From contig JAHEJB010000004.1 in NCBI GenBank assembly GCA_024639085.1, positions 1 to 48,509 of the forward strand: 48,509 bases of DNA, read 5' to 3'. Below are positions 32,751-40,833 of the stretch, one piece after another; position 1 is the first letter of the stretch, and every line of letters begins with the position of its first letter. The notes beneath the pieces were generated by a model, which saw only the letters and a program-made list of their open reading frames with translations, searched no databases and was not told the DNA's origin. The position numbers and the translations under genes were made by a program. The stretch comes from Rubricoccaceae bacterium. GTDB lineage: Bacteria; Bacteroidota; Rhodothermia; Rhodothermales; Rubricoccaceae.

Positions 32751-34031
32751 CTACGCAGCGCTTTTTTGCGCCAACCACTCAATCATCTTCTGTGCCACGT
32801 CAGGGCTACTCAACAACGCCATGTGGTTGGTGCGATAAACAATGTGCTGCGCATCCTCAGCGAACAAGAGCGTTTGATCTGGATCATCGTGTTGGCCCAA
32901 TGCACTGGCCACGGGTACAAGACCATCTCCGAACTTGTCCGACAGGCCACCCCGACTCTCCGCTGTGGTCGCAGCCAAGGCGTAGCAAGCCGCACCTTCA
33001 GGCAGTGGGATAGCCAGGCGATCATCTGGGTTGCGGTCGAAGCGGTCTACGCCCAGCCAGTCTTCGTCTAACAGGTTGCCATACCGTAGATCCGTGATTC
33101 CGGCGCTACGGAGTTTCCCAAGTCTGGCAAACGGTGCGGTGTAGCGCGTGCGTTCGAGGATCACGTCCACCCAGTTTCCTGCCCGCTCCAGAGGTGCTCC
33201 ATGATGCGGCGTGCCCAAGAACACAACATTCTTGAGATGATCGGGCCAGCGCAAACCCTCCTGACTGGCATAGTGGGCCGCACTTCGGATTAACAGGCCT
33301 CCCATGCTATGTGCTATGACAGACAGCTCTTGTATAGCTGTTTGCGCGATATTAACCATTTGCTCAAGCTGGGCCGATAGCTCACGTCCGTTCTCTGAAA
33401 TGTGCAGACCGGAGTTGTAGCGCAGGTAGACGGGTGTATATCCAAGTTCGGAGGCGAGCGTTTCACCGTGGTTCGTCTCCCCCTCGTCGTTTCGGACGGT
33501 CCATTGCAAGTCGTTCATGCACAACCCGTGGATCATCAATAACACCTTCCCAGTTGCGCTGGCGTTTTGTGACAGGGCGTTCCATTTGAGTACGTCATTC
33601 TGAAATCGCAGCGTCATGGGAATAGCCAGTGGATTGTCGCTTGCAGAAAGTCGATCCCCCATCACGCCATTCAACGCTGCGAGGACCGCGTCGCGCGCTA
33701 CCGATTCTGGCCTTTCGCTTTCAACCAACTCGGTCCGATGCTGAAACCAATTCAGCACTTTATCCAGAACGTGCGTTATAAATGACGTGACACCGTGGAT
33801 GCTTCGATAGACGAAACCCGTCATGCCTCTCGTCCGGCGCCGAGTATTCCTTCCAGACAGGCTGGCAGAGTTCCACACCGACTGATGAACGCCCTCCACG
33901 ACGTGCGTTACACCTTTCGTCGCCTCCGATGCAAGCCGCGCAATGCCTCGAATCTCTGAGATACTGAGATGTTTGAGGGGGTTTCTGGATGTTGGGGTGC
34001 TTACGTGTGGCTCATCCGTCACGTGCTTCAC
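32751..34031 (-). CDS. Lipase/esterase-like alpha/beta hydrolase (PGAP1-like)
   Basis: 426 residues starting at GTG 34031, overlapping the aspartoacylase-like gene by 20 bases. The first 120 residues are helical and basic. The hydrolase domain has the oxyanion strand LLMIHGLCMNDLQW, the nucleophile elbow VIAHSMGGLLIR (Ser of SMGG), VFLGTPHHGAPLE and DGLVPVASALG, with a late His in DAQHIVYRTNHM. PHHG and the lid-less arrangement are usual for esterases of the PGAP1/LipA group. No signal peptide is present. The same transcript carries RimK and an M14-type enzyme, and this hydrolase may act on an ester or amide in the same context. Confidence 0.8.
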   Translation of the reverse strand: MKHVTDEPHVSTPTSRNPLKHLSISEIRGIARLASEATKGVTHVVEGVHQSVWNSASLSGRNTRRRTRGMTGFVYRSIHGVTSFITHVLDKVLNWFQHRTELVESERPESVARDAVLAALNGVMGDRLSASDNPLAIPMTLRFQNDVLKWNALSQNASATGKVLLMIHGLCMNDLQWTVRNDEGETNHGETLASELGYTPVYLRYNSGLHISENGRELSAQLEQMVNIAQTAIQELSVIAHSMGGLLIRSAAHYASQEGLRWPDHLKNVVFLGTPHHGAPLERAGNWVDVILERTRYTAPFARLGKLRSAGITDLRYGNLLDEDWLGVDRFDRNPDDRLAIPLPEGAACYALAATTAESRGGLSDKFGDGLVPVASALGQHDDPDQTLLFAEDAQHIVYRTNHMALLSSPDVAQKMIEWLAQKSAA

Positions 34032-35094
34032 TCCGCTCGACTACCAACACGTTGGACGCAAGCTCCTCCGTGAGCCGTACCTCCAGGCCGCCCTCATCCA
34101 TTCGCTGCTTTTTTAGTTGGGACGGCTTTTGGCCCTTCGCCAGTTTCCCGAGGTTGCACAGCGGTTCGCCGGGGCCGATTGCGGGAAGGCTGGTCATGCC
34201 GATCACCACGGCATCGAAAGGAGCGTGGAGCGTGTTCAACTCATCGCCGAGCAATGTTGTGTTGGTCGCAAGGGGCTGGCCCTTCTCAACGATGCCGCCA
34301 GGTTTGATGTGGAACCGCATAAAGCCACCCATATCGGCACGAATCCACTTAGACTTTTTGACGATGATCTGATTCGCTGGTGCTTCGCCATCGCCCTCTA
34401 GCATCTCTAGCTTGCGAAGTACGTTCTTGACGCCCCGTGTGGCAGCGTCAACGATTCCGGGCTCCACCTTCGAGACTTCACCACCTTCCATGACGATCGT
34501 CGGGCAGCCTGCCTTACAGGCTTCACGCCGCAATGCCCCTTTCGGCCCAACAGCATCAATGATGATCTCGGAGCCAAAAGATTCCGCCATTAGTCGGGCC
34601 CCAGGATCGGTCAAATCTGCCCGGACGTTGGGATAATTAGTGCGCCAGATTGCTGCTGTGTGCAGGTCGATTCCATAGTCACTTCTAGCGACGATCTCAT
34701 CAAAGATGATGCGGGCCATGCGACCCGTGAGGCTGCCCGTCGCCGAACCAGGAAATGCTCGATTCAGATCGCGTCGATCTGGCATGTACCGCGAATGCCT
34801 GTCAAATCCGAGGATGTTCAGCACGGGAATCAGGATTACCGACCCTCGGGTGAGACGAAATTCTTCGTCCTGGATCAGCCGCCGGATGGCGCCCGTTCCA
34901 TTAATTTCATCACCGTGTAGCGCCCCGGAAACAAAGACCGTTGGTCCTTCTTCCGCTGCCCTCCGAATATGAATCGGAATGCTCACGTTGATGCTGCTGT
35001 AGCTCTCGCTGACTGCTAACTCGACGTTCCTCGACGTACCGGGAGGAATTTCCTCGCCGAACCAGTCGTCAATTGATTTTCGTTCGACGCGCAT
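34012..35094 (-). CDS. Succinylglutamate desuccinylase/aspartoacylase-family peptidase M14-like
   Basis: 360 residues from ATG 35094, 7 bases after rimK; a TTG start 33 bases further up would overlap rimK. Zinc site: FVSGALHGDEINGTGAIRRL supplies His and Glu (HxxE), and YGIDLHTAAIWRTNYPNVR the third His. The catalytic glutamate region lies in MEGGEVSKVEPG. The C-terminal beta domain includes GGFMRFHIKPGGIVEKGQPL, typical of the AstE/ASPA group. Enzymes of this type release acyl groups from acyl-amino acids. With RimK next to it, hydrolysis of a glutamate-linked product or supply of glutamate is a reasonable inference, not shown. Confidence 0.85.
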   Translation of the reverse strand: MRVERKSIDDWFGEEIPPGTSRNVELAVSESYSSINVSIPIHIRRAAEEGPTVFVSGALHGDEINGTGAIRRLIQDEEFRLTRGSVILIPVLNILGFDRHSRYMPDRRDLNRAFPGSATGSLTGRMARIIFDEIVARSDYGIDLHTAAIWRTNYPNVRADLTDPGARLMAESFGSEIIIDAVGPKGALRREACKAGCPTIVMEGGEVSKVEPGIVDAATRGVKNVLRKLEMLEGDGEAPANQIIVKKSKWIRADMGGFMRFHIKPGGIVEKGQPLATNTTLLGDELNTLHAPFDAVVIGMTSLPAIGPGEPLCNLGKLAKGQKPSQLKKQRMDEGGLEVRLTEELASNVLVVERSEARDG

Positions 35095-35101
35095 AAGAAT
35101 A

Positions 35102-36358
35102 TCAGCGTTCTTCGGCAGCCATTTCAAATGACGGGGATTTGCTCGACTCTACGTCCATGTGAACTTCGTCGGCGACGGGCAAGTGGGGCAGATCCTTGAC
35201 TTTTGGCCGCCGCCTGCGTCGCGTATTCGCGGGGATGAGGTCGCGCATGAACTCCAGCTTGCCGAAGCACAGTAGACGATCATTGGCTTCAAGTATTCTT
35301 TGCGAGCGTGGATTTGGGATGACCGTTGTCCCACGGTGCAGTGTTAGCACATTGATGTCATTGTCACGTAGCCCGGATTCTGCGATCGACTTGCCTACGT
35401 ACTCTGAACCCTCCGGTACGTGGAGTTCGGCTACCCCGTAGCCCCGACTGACCGTAAGCCGCTGGCGGAGATCAATCTCTGGGAAGTCAACCTGGGCCGC
35501 CATGTAGTCGATGATGGACCGGGCGATGTCGAGCTGCGTACAGCGCTCGATGCCTTCGAGGCCAGGCGATGAGTTCACTTCCATGACCTGCGGCCCGTCG
35601 TTGGCTTCAAGCAAATCGACGCCTGCAACTCGGAGGCCCATTATTTGTGCTGCGCGGACGGCCGTTTCTTTGTACACATCGTCGAGCTCAACCCGCTCGG
35701 TAATTCCACCGCGGTGGACGTTGCTACGGAACTCCTGCCCCTGCGCAACACGCCGCATGGCCGCGACCACCTGATCGCCGACCACGAAAGCCCGAATGTC
35801 TTTGCCTCTGCTTTCCGAGATAAACCGCTGGATCAACACGTTCTGCTTCTGGCTCTGCAGCATCTCTATGATGGCTTCGGCGGACTTGATGGACTCCGCC
35901 AGCAGCACGCCAATGCCCTGCGTGCCTTCCAGCAGTTTGATTATGACAGGCGCTCCGCCGACGCGCTCAATCGCGGGCAAGACATCCCTTTTGTCTCGCA
36001 CGAACGTGGTTTGCGGGATTCCGATGTGGTGACGGCTCAGGATTTGCAGGCTGCGAAGTTTGTCGCGCGAGTTCACGATTCCCGCAGAGGAGTTCGCCGA
36101 GAACACGCCCATTTGCTCAAACTGGCGCACAACGGCCGTGCCGTAGTAGGTGATTGACGCGCCGATCCGAGGCAGGATGGCATCGTAGTGGGAAAGCTGT
36201 TTCTGACGGAAGTAGAGGTCCGGCTCGCCTTTCTGCAGATCGATCGCAAACTTGAGCGTGTCAAGCACTTTAACTCTGTGCCCGCGTTCGGTTGCCGCCT
36301 CGCGAAGCCGCCTCGTGCTGTAACACTTCGGATTGCAGGATAGAATGGCCAGTTTCAT
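35102..36358 (-). CDS. rimK: RimK-family glutamate ligase with C-terminal RCK_C-like domain
   Basis: 418 residues. Residues 1-290 are RimK: KLAILSCNPKCYSTRRLREA, an ATP-grasp fold with GAPVIIKLLEGTQGIGVLLAES, FISESRGKDIRAFVVGD and VAGVDLLEANDGPQVMEVNS. RimK adds glutamates to the C-terminus of ribosomal protein S6 or makes poly-glutamate. Residues about 300-380 (GVAELHVPEGSEYVGKSIAE, NINVLTLHRGTTVIPNPRS, RLLCFGKLEFM) match the TrkA-C/RCK_C ligand-binding domain of potassium-channel regulators. The tail is basic then acidic. Canonical RimK is near 300 residues, so this is a fusion. It heads a unit with the aspartoacylase and lipase genes. Confidence 0.87.
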   Translation of the reverse strand: MKLAILSCNPKCYSTRRLREAATERGHRVKVLDTLKFAIDLQKGEPDLYFRQKQLSHYDAILPRIGASITYYGTAVVRQFEQMGVFSANSSAGIVNSRDKLRSLQILSRHHIGIPQTTFVRDKRDVLPAIERVGGAPVIIKLLEGTQGIGVLLAESIKSAEAIIEMLQSQKQNVLIQRFISESRGKDIRAFVVGDQVVAAMRRVAQGQEFRSNVHRGGITERVELDDVYKETAVRAAQIMGLRVAGVDLLEANDGPQVMEVNSSPGLEGIERCTQLDIARSIIDYMAAQVDFPEIDLRQRLTVSRGYGVAELHVPEGSEYVGKSIAESGLRDNDINVLTLHRGTTVIPNPRSQRILEANDRLLCFGKLEFMRDLIPANTRRRRRPKVKDLPHLPVADEVHMDVESSKSPSFEMAAEER

Positions 36359-36507
36359 TGGATCAGCTTTCGTCGATGGTTAATTCTTGCTCGGCAGGAT
36401 TCTTACTGCCTTTCGGTCTTCTTCAGTCCAGAGTGACCATGATATGGTATTGGATTCAATCTGACATCGTCTTGGTCGTAGCAATCCCGCGAATTTCCTC
36501 GCTCTAC

Positions 36508-37563
36508 CTACCTGCTACCAGCTCTACTGATTCGCCCCCTTCCTGCTGCCCAACCTACTGTTGGACTATGAAAGGCCGTCGTCCAGTACTCGTAGGAGTC
36601 GAACGTGGTCCACGTAGCACCATTATCGACTGAGAATGCGGAGCCACTTGGCGAGACCGCTACAATTGTAGACGTAGGCGTCCCGGGAACGATGCTCGCG
36701 CCGTAGACACGGCCGCCGAGCGCTACACCACCCGTTGAGACCCACGTCGTGCCGCCGTCTGAAGTGATAGCAACGTTGTTAGTCTCCCGCGTGCTTGGAC
36801 TACCCAGTGCGATTCCGTTTCGAGCATCCCAGAAAAGCACGGACGTGATTCCCTCGTCGCCAGCGGTGCTTTCGATGGGCGTGATGGCCTCGCTCCACGT
36901 TTCGCCATAATCCGTCGTCCGGATGACACGCGTATCGACGGAAGAAGCCCCTGTCCCGAACCAGCCGAGCCCACCCGGCTGGGCCGCTGTACATGTGCCA
37001 GAGGCAGCAAATGAGCCCTCGCCCTCGTGTGCGTTCGGGATGTTTGCTGGATCAACATATTGCCATGAATTGCCGCCGTCCATTGTTCGGATCAGCGAGA
37101 ACTCGCCTTCATAGCTATCGCTGAACGCAAAGCCACGCTGTCGATCCCAGAACGAGAAACAGTCGTAGAACGCGTTGGGGTCTTCGTTCTGGAAAGAGAG
37201 CCGCCACGATTCACCGCCGTCGGTCGTGTGATAGATCCGCGAGTCTAGCCCGTTTCCGATGGACAGGATGAATGCCTCCTCGGCAGAGAACGCTTCCACA
37301 TCCCGAAACTGCAGCGAGTCTGGCCAGGGGCCACCAAACATCGTCCACGTTTCGCCGCCATTCATCGTTCGTCCAACTTTGCCCGGCGCACCCGAAACCC
37401 ACACCGTGTTCTCATCCACAACGGAAAGCGCAATAAACAGGGCTGTGGAATCATCGTGCTGGACATCCCAGGATGGATCGTCCAACGCGACAAGACTTCG
37501 ACTGGAACTACAACCAGAATGAACGGCGAGACAAACGAGGAGGGCACCGATGTAACGAAGCAT
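36508..37563 (-). CDS. BNR/YCF48-like repeat lipoprotein
   Basis: 351 residues with lipobox VCLAVHSGC (Cys18). At least six Asp-box-type repeats follow: TMNGGETWTMF, TTDGGESWRLS, TMDGGNSWQYV, TTDYGETWSEA, TSDGGTTWVST and VDNGATWTTF, spaced 45-60 residues, indicating a six- or seven-bladed propeller. Members act in protein complex assembly or as cell-surface binding proteins; no catalytic residues of sialidases are evident. It is separated from rimK by 150 bases with no clear terminator. Confidence 0.83.
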   Translation of the reverse strand: MLRYIGALLVCLAVHSGCSSSRSLVALDDPSWDVQHDDSTALFIALSVVDENTVWVSGAPGKVGRTMNGGETWTMFGGPWPDSLQFRDVEAFSAEEAFILSIGNGLDSRIYHTTDGGESWRLSFQNEDPNAFYDCFSFWDRQRGFAFSDSYEGEFSLIRTMDGGNSWQYVDPANIPNAHEGEGSFAASGTCTAAQPGGLGWFGTGASSVDTRVIRTTDYGETWSEAITPIESTAGDEGITSVLFWDARNGIALGSPSTRETNNVAITSDGGTTWVSTGGVALGGRVYGASIVPGTPTSTIVAVSPSGSAFSVDNGATWTTFDSYEYWTTAFHSPTVGWAAGRGRISRAGSR

Positions 37564-37566
37564 AAA

Positions 37567-37594
37567 CGTAGCGATAGAATCAAATCTAGCTACG
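37567..37594 (-). promoter_or_regulatory. Hairpin just before the BNR lipoprotein start
   Basis: CGTAGC/GCTACG with an inner TAGA/TCTA pair forms a stem interrupted by a 2-base bulge, ending four bases upstream of the ATG at 37563. It may limit ribosome access, or be the terminator of the upstream DUF5777 unit; there is no real U run after it. Confidence 0.4.
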
Positions 37595-37637
37595 ACCCAT
37601 GTCTTTCGTTGTCAAGGCACGGCCGGGCTGGTGCAGT

Positions 37638-38501
37638 TCAAAAGCCGAAAACTCGGTTAACCGTAAAACCCAGGCGCATGTCGCCATCGAAGAAGTCTTC
37701 CGTGTTCTTACCTAGCGTCTGCTGTTCAACGGCGTAGGGCGATGCGCTCAAGAACAGCTGAAAGACATGGCCGCCTGTATCCAGCGCAACGCCCACGGAC
37801 ATCGCATTCGATGTACCATCTGAACGATCGCTAACTATGGGGACATACTCTGCTAGCAGTGAGGCCCACTGCGTCAACTGAATTTCTGCACCAAGACCGA
37901 CGGCCAGAACAGTATTCTCTGGCGTTAGGATGCCAGACTGCGTGCGCTGCTCAAACACCGTATTGGCATGGCCAACCATTGGAGCAATCTGTGCGCTAAT
38001 CCTGTCAGAAAATTTGCGGGCGATGAGCAGGGCGGCACTGTAGCTCATCCGATCAACAATTTCCATGTCCGTCAACTGCACGGTAGTTGCCGCTGCGCTT
38101 CCAGTGATAGCCAGCTGAACAGGAATTGAGTTGTTCTGTCGCTGCCACAGTAGAGTTGCCTTTGTCCGAACATCGTACAACCGGTCAAACCTTGAGCGAC
38201 CAACCCCCACACTCAGCCAATCTGTTAGGCCATAATCGAGCCCAATTCGGATGTTGGCTGGGCCATCAAGCCCAAACAGGCCTTCCGTTCCCGCATTCAG
38301 CGGTGCGAAGGCATGGTGGATGGTGACGTTGAGATTGCTCGCCGGAAGACTCGTAACCGATTGCGTTGTGATGATGCTTGGCGCCGAGAAAATGTCATCA
38401 ACAACCGGATTCTGATCGGCCCGAACACGCTGAACCTGTGCGAGAGCAGGAACAGCGATCAGCGCAACTAGAATGAAGCAAGCAATTCGAGAGACAGCCA
38501 T
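37638..38501 (-). CDS. DUF5777 outer-membrane barrel
   Basis: 287 residues with signal peptide ending AVPALAQ. The mature part begins DIFSAPSIITTQSVTSLPAS and then shows the DUF5777 pattern NVTIHHAFAPLNAGTEGLFGLDGPANIRIGL (positions about 58-88), followed by amphipathic strands to the terminal phenylalanine of RVFGF. This family is repeatedly encoded beside YceI and cytochrome-like lipoproteins in Bacteroidota, as here: its start follows the YceI stop by two bases, so translation is almost certainly coupled. Function unknown. Confidence 0.87.
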   Translation of the reverse strand: MAVSRIACFILVALIAVPALAQVQRVRADQNPVVDDIFSAPSIITTQSVTSLPASNLNVTIHHAFAPLNAGTEGLFGLDGPANIRIGLDYGLTDWLSVGVGRSRFDRLYDVRTKATLLWQRQNNSIPVQLAITGSAAATTVQLTDMEIVDRMSYSAALLIARKFSDRISAQIAPMVGHANTVFEQRTQSGILTPENTVLAVGLGAEIQLTQWASLLAEYVPIVSDRSDGTSNAMSVGVALDTGGHVFQLFLSASPYAVEQQTLGKNTEDFFDGDMRLGFTVNRVFGF

Positions 38502-38503
38502 AG

Positions 38504-39049
38504 TTAGCGTCGTGAAAGGAGTGCATCAATGTGGACGGCCTGTACCTGATCAACTCGTACCATCAGAAGGCGTGGTGGCTCAATGTTGTAATGATCGAGC
38601 CGGATTTCCCAGTCGGCAACCAGCCGGATCTGGCTGCCCGTTTGCTCAAGTGTGCCTGTTACCGTAAGAAGCCGATTCACTCCGTGAATCGAAAACGTGC
38701 CCTGCACGCGTGCCTGCTGTCGACCACGCAAACTTGGGTCGAACGAGGTCAAGAGCCGGCCAGTGAACTCAGCAAATGGATGCTCGTCCGTTTCCAGGGT
38801 CTCACGCATGTCCCGATCACGGCGGCCAATGCCGGTCCTCAATGTTTCCAGATCCACAAAAAAGTCCACCTCGTTTGTTCCAAGATTGATTTCTCCCGTC
38901 AAGTTTCTGGAGGTGCCAGTGAACGTATGTAGAGGCACACGCGACGTAAACTGTACCGTCCCACCCGACGTGGCATACGTTTGGGTAGATCCGGGAGTCA
39001 CGGCGACGGTCAGGGCAGCGAAGAGGATTAATGTGGAACGACTGAGCAT
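38504..39049 (-). CDS. YceI-family periplasmic lipid-binding protein
   Basis: 181 residues from ATG 39049, chosen for the signal peptide (STLILFAALTVAVTPGSTQ); the frame is open 42 bases further into the preceding gene. The YceI barrel shows VQFTSRVPLHTFTGTSRNLTGEINL, ETLRTGIGRRDRDMRETL and FAEFTGRL, ending before a DHYNIEPPRLLMV strand. YceI proteins bind polyisoprenoids or similar apolar ligands in the periplasm. It starts 11 bases after the haem-lipoprotein gene and runs into the DUF5777 gene with a 2-base gap. Confidence 0.88.
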   Translation of the reverse strand: MLSRSTLILFAALTVAVTPGSTQTYATSGGTVQFTSRVPLHTFTGTSRNLTGEINLGTNEVDFFVDLETLRTGIGRRDRDMRETLETDEHPFAEFTGRLLTSFDPSLRGRQQARVQGTFSIHGVNRLLTVTGTLEQTGSQIRLVADWEIRLDHYNIEPPRLLMVRVDQVQAVHIDALLSRR

Positions 39050-39060
39050 GACCAAGTGGG

Positions 39061-39462
39061 TTAGTTGTCGCGAGCACCCTGATTGATCCACGCCCGGATC
39101 AATCCGATCTCATCCGCTTCGAGATAGGGTCCTCCGAAGGGCATTCGCTCCCCAAATTCAGGCGTGGCGTTCGTGATTTTGTCGATGATTGGGCTTGCAT
39201 CAGCATTGAACGGTTGGATGATGCGCTCACCATATTGAAGGCCTTTGCTGGAAACTGCCTCTGCGTAACTCCCAAGCCTTACCCCATTCGTGCCTGTTCC
39301 AGCGTGGCAGCCTGAAAGCGCACAGTTCTGCGCCAGAATGGGGAAGATGCTTTGCCCGAACGAGACGATTTCGTCCGGCTCAATGATGTCGGGTGGACCA
39401 ACGACCGTACTTCTACAGCCCATCGCCACTACAACCAACGACGCGATCAGGAACAGTCTCAT
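39061..39462 (-). CDS. Cytochrome c-like haem-binding lipoprotein
   Basis: 133 residues from ATG 39462 with lipobox SLVVVAMGC (Cys16); the longer start at 39513 lacks a signal-like N-terminus. The haem motif NCALSGCHAG is CX4CH instead of CX2CH, seen in PSCyt1-like domains. The rest fits that domain: LGSYAEAVSSK, then IIDKITNATPEFGERMPFGG (a methionine that may be the distal ligand) and a final IGLIRAWINQGA helix. It is the first gene of the three-gene unit with YceI and DUF5777, and would be anchored in a membrane facing the periplasm. Confidence 0.78.
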   Translation of the reverse strand: MRLFLIASLVVVAMGCRSTVVGPPDIIEPDEIVSFGQSIFPILAQNCALSGCHAGTGTNGVRLGSYAEAVSSKGLQYGERIIQPFNADASPIIDKITNATPEFGERMPFGGPYLEADEIGLIRAWINQGARDN

Positions 39463-39544
39463 CTGTTGTTGCAGCGTGTGAAAGAGGCAAACGGCACCAC
39501 CGGAGGTGACCATTTTTGTATGTCTGTTCTAACAATTAGTTCTT

Positions 39545-39566
39545 TAGGGCATGCCAGAATGCCCTA
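39545..39566. terminator. Terminator hairpin TAGGGCAT/ATGCCCTA
   Basis: A perfect 8-bp stem with a 6-base loop lies 48 bases after the DUF1801 stop on the minus strand and ahead of the haem-lipoprotein unit, separating the two transcripts. On the minus strand no U run follows; the T stretch (CTTT) is on the other side. Confidence 0.6.
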
Positions 39567-39614
39567 GGCCAACTTGTCGCTTGTCCAGTTCCACGTTGCC
39601 TCACTCCAGAAAAG

Positions 39615-40028
39615 TCAGCTGCGTTTGTTCAGATGGTACGTGAGTGCCAGCGCAATGCAATGACTCAATTGGTCCACTGGGAGCTCGTCGTCCATGTTGA
39701 ACAGAAGAGCGCGGTTGTCCTCGAACGTGAAGAGATCGCCGTACATCTGCTCGAACGTCTCAACGAGGTTGGTATGGCAGATGAAGTACATCGCAACGGT
39801 CTCAGGCCCCGACCTCATGCGATCAATCCGAATCGTGCTTCCGCTCTTCGTTTGGGAGGTTAGATAGCTCGGTTGGCTCCACTTTAGGGTCTCTTCCAAC
39901 TCACCTACGCCGTCTGTCTCTGCAGCCACCTTGTAGATCAGTGAGCGAAGTTCTAGCAGTCTCTGCCGGATGTCTGCTGGATAGGCGTCGAAAACGTCTG
40001 AGACCTTTTGATTCATCGGCGGCTTCAT
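39615..40028 (-). CDS. DUF1801 protein
   Basis: 137 residues. The DUF1801 fold is visible from VFDAYPADIRQRLLELRSLI, through LKWSQPSYLTSQTKSGSTIRI to VAMYFICHTNLVETFE and the end ALALTYHLNKRS. The family (frataxin-like fold, YdhG group) has no agreed function; some members are linked to iron or intracellular signalling. It starts 26 bases after the end of the next upstream gene. Confidence 0.88.
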   Translation of the reverse strand: MKPPMNQKVSDVFDAYPADIRQRLLELRSLIYKVAAETDGVGELEETLKWSQPSYLTSQTKSGSTIRIDRMRSGPETVAMYFICHTNLVETFEQMYGDLFTFEDNRALLFNMDDELPVDQLSHCIALALTYHLNKRS

Positions 40029-40054
40029 ACCAAACAGGGCTAGCTATAACGCCG

Positions 40055-40471
40055 CTAGCGCCCATTCTGAATCTCTGCAACACCGGCTTTAACGTACGTT
40101 TCTGAACGGAGAAACTGATCCGGGCCAAGAATCTCAAACTCAAAGCTGCGGTTATGCTCTTCTTCCGGCGACCCAAAGTTCGTGGCTGACACAAACTCAA
40201 ATAAGTGTCTCCCGTTCGTAGATGACGTCAACTTGAGTCGCGGCTGATTGCCGAGCGGACAATAGTGTGTTGCCATGAGATCTTCGCCGTCCATGTGGTA
40301 GAGTGTTAATGCCTCTAGGCCAGGCCTCAGCGCCCACGCTTCAACCAACACCGTGTTGTTTGCAGACAGTGTGTACGTCACTCCTAGCTCCCGGTCATCG
40401 CTTGTTTTGCCTGACCATTTACCAACAAGTGATTTGAACCGCTTAAAAACGACTTCCGGCGAATCACTCAT
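40055..40471 (-). CDS. Small lipocalin-like hypothetical protein
   Basis: 138 residues, no signal peptide. It starts VFKRFKSLVGKWSGKTSDDR, whose LVGKWxG resembles the first strand of DUF1579/lipocalin-like barrels, and continues VTYTLSANNTVLVEAW and LTLYHMDGEDLMATHYCPL, a pattern seen in proteins predicted to bind small ligands. The ATG overlaps the TGA of the upstream gene (ATGA). It is the third gene in a coupled unit with DUF3224 copy 2. Confidence 0.7.
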   Translation of the reverse strand: MSDSPEVVFKRFKSLVGKWSGKTSDDRELGVTYTLSANNTVLVEAWALRPGLEALTLYHMDGEDLMATHYCPLGNQPRLKLTSSTNGRHLFEFVSATNFGSPEEEHNRSFEFEILGPDQFLRSETYVKAGVAEIQNGR

Positions 40472-40833
40472 GCTCGCAGCGCCTCAATCCTATCGTGGAT
40501 GTCCATGGGAACCAGCTCGCCGGCTTCGACAGCGGCTTCATACAACCATGCCGCACGTTCGTGGCTTTCCGGCGCACCATCTTCTCGAAGCAAATCGGCC
40601 AATGCCAGGGTTAGTTCGCTTGAAAACACACTTCCCGGAGAACAAAGCTCTACGATCTCATCGCGATTTAGCGCCTGGAGTTGCGCTAGATCACGGTCAA
40701 AGACATCGCGTAGGCCCATCGTCATGTGGTCCTCAACAAGATCTGGTCTCCGCTCTCTCTTGTTGAACAAAATGTTGGCCAGCGCTTGAGCTAGCTGTTG
40801 AACCTGTCTAAGAATGACGTCCTTCTGGATCAT
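40468..40833 (-). CDS. Small helical protein (DUF6483-like)
   Basis: 121 residues from the ATG at 40833, which overlaps the DUF3224 stop as ATGA; a longer frame upstream would read through that gene. Helical throughout: MIQKDVILRQVQQLAQALANIL, then ALNRDEIVELCS, LTLALADLLREDG and RAAWLYEAAVEAG, the last like a TPR turn. The N-terminus is like that of DUF6483 proteins. No catalytic residues. Its end overlaps the following start by four bases as well. Confidence 0.72.
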   Translation of the reverse strand: MIQKDVILRQVQQLAQALANILFNKRERRPDLVEDHMTMGLRDVFDRDLAQLQALNRDEIVELCSPGSVFSSELTLALADLLREDGAPESHERAAWLYEAAVEAGELVPMDIHDRIEALRA

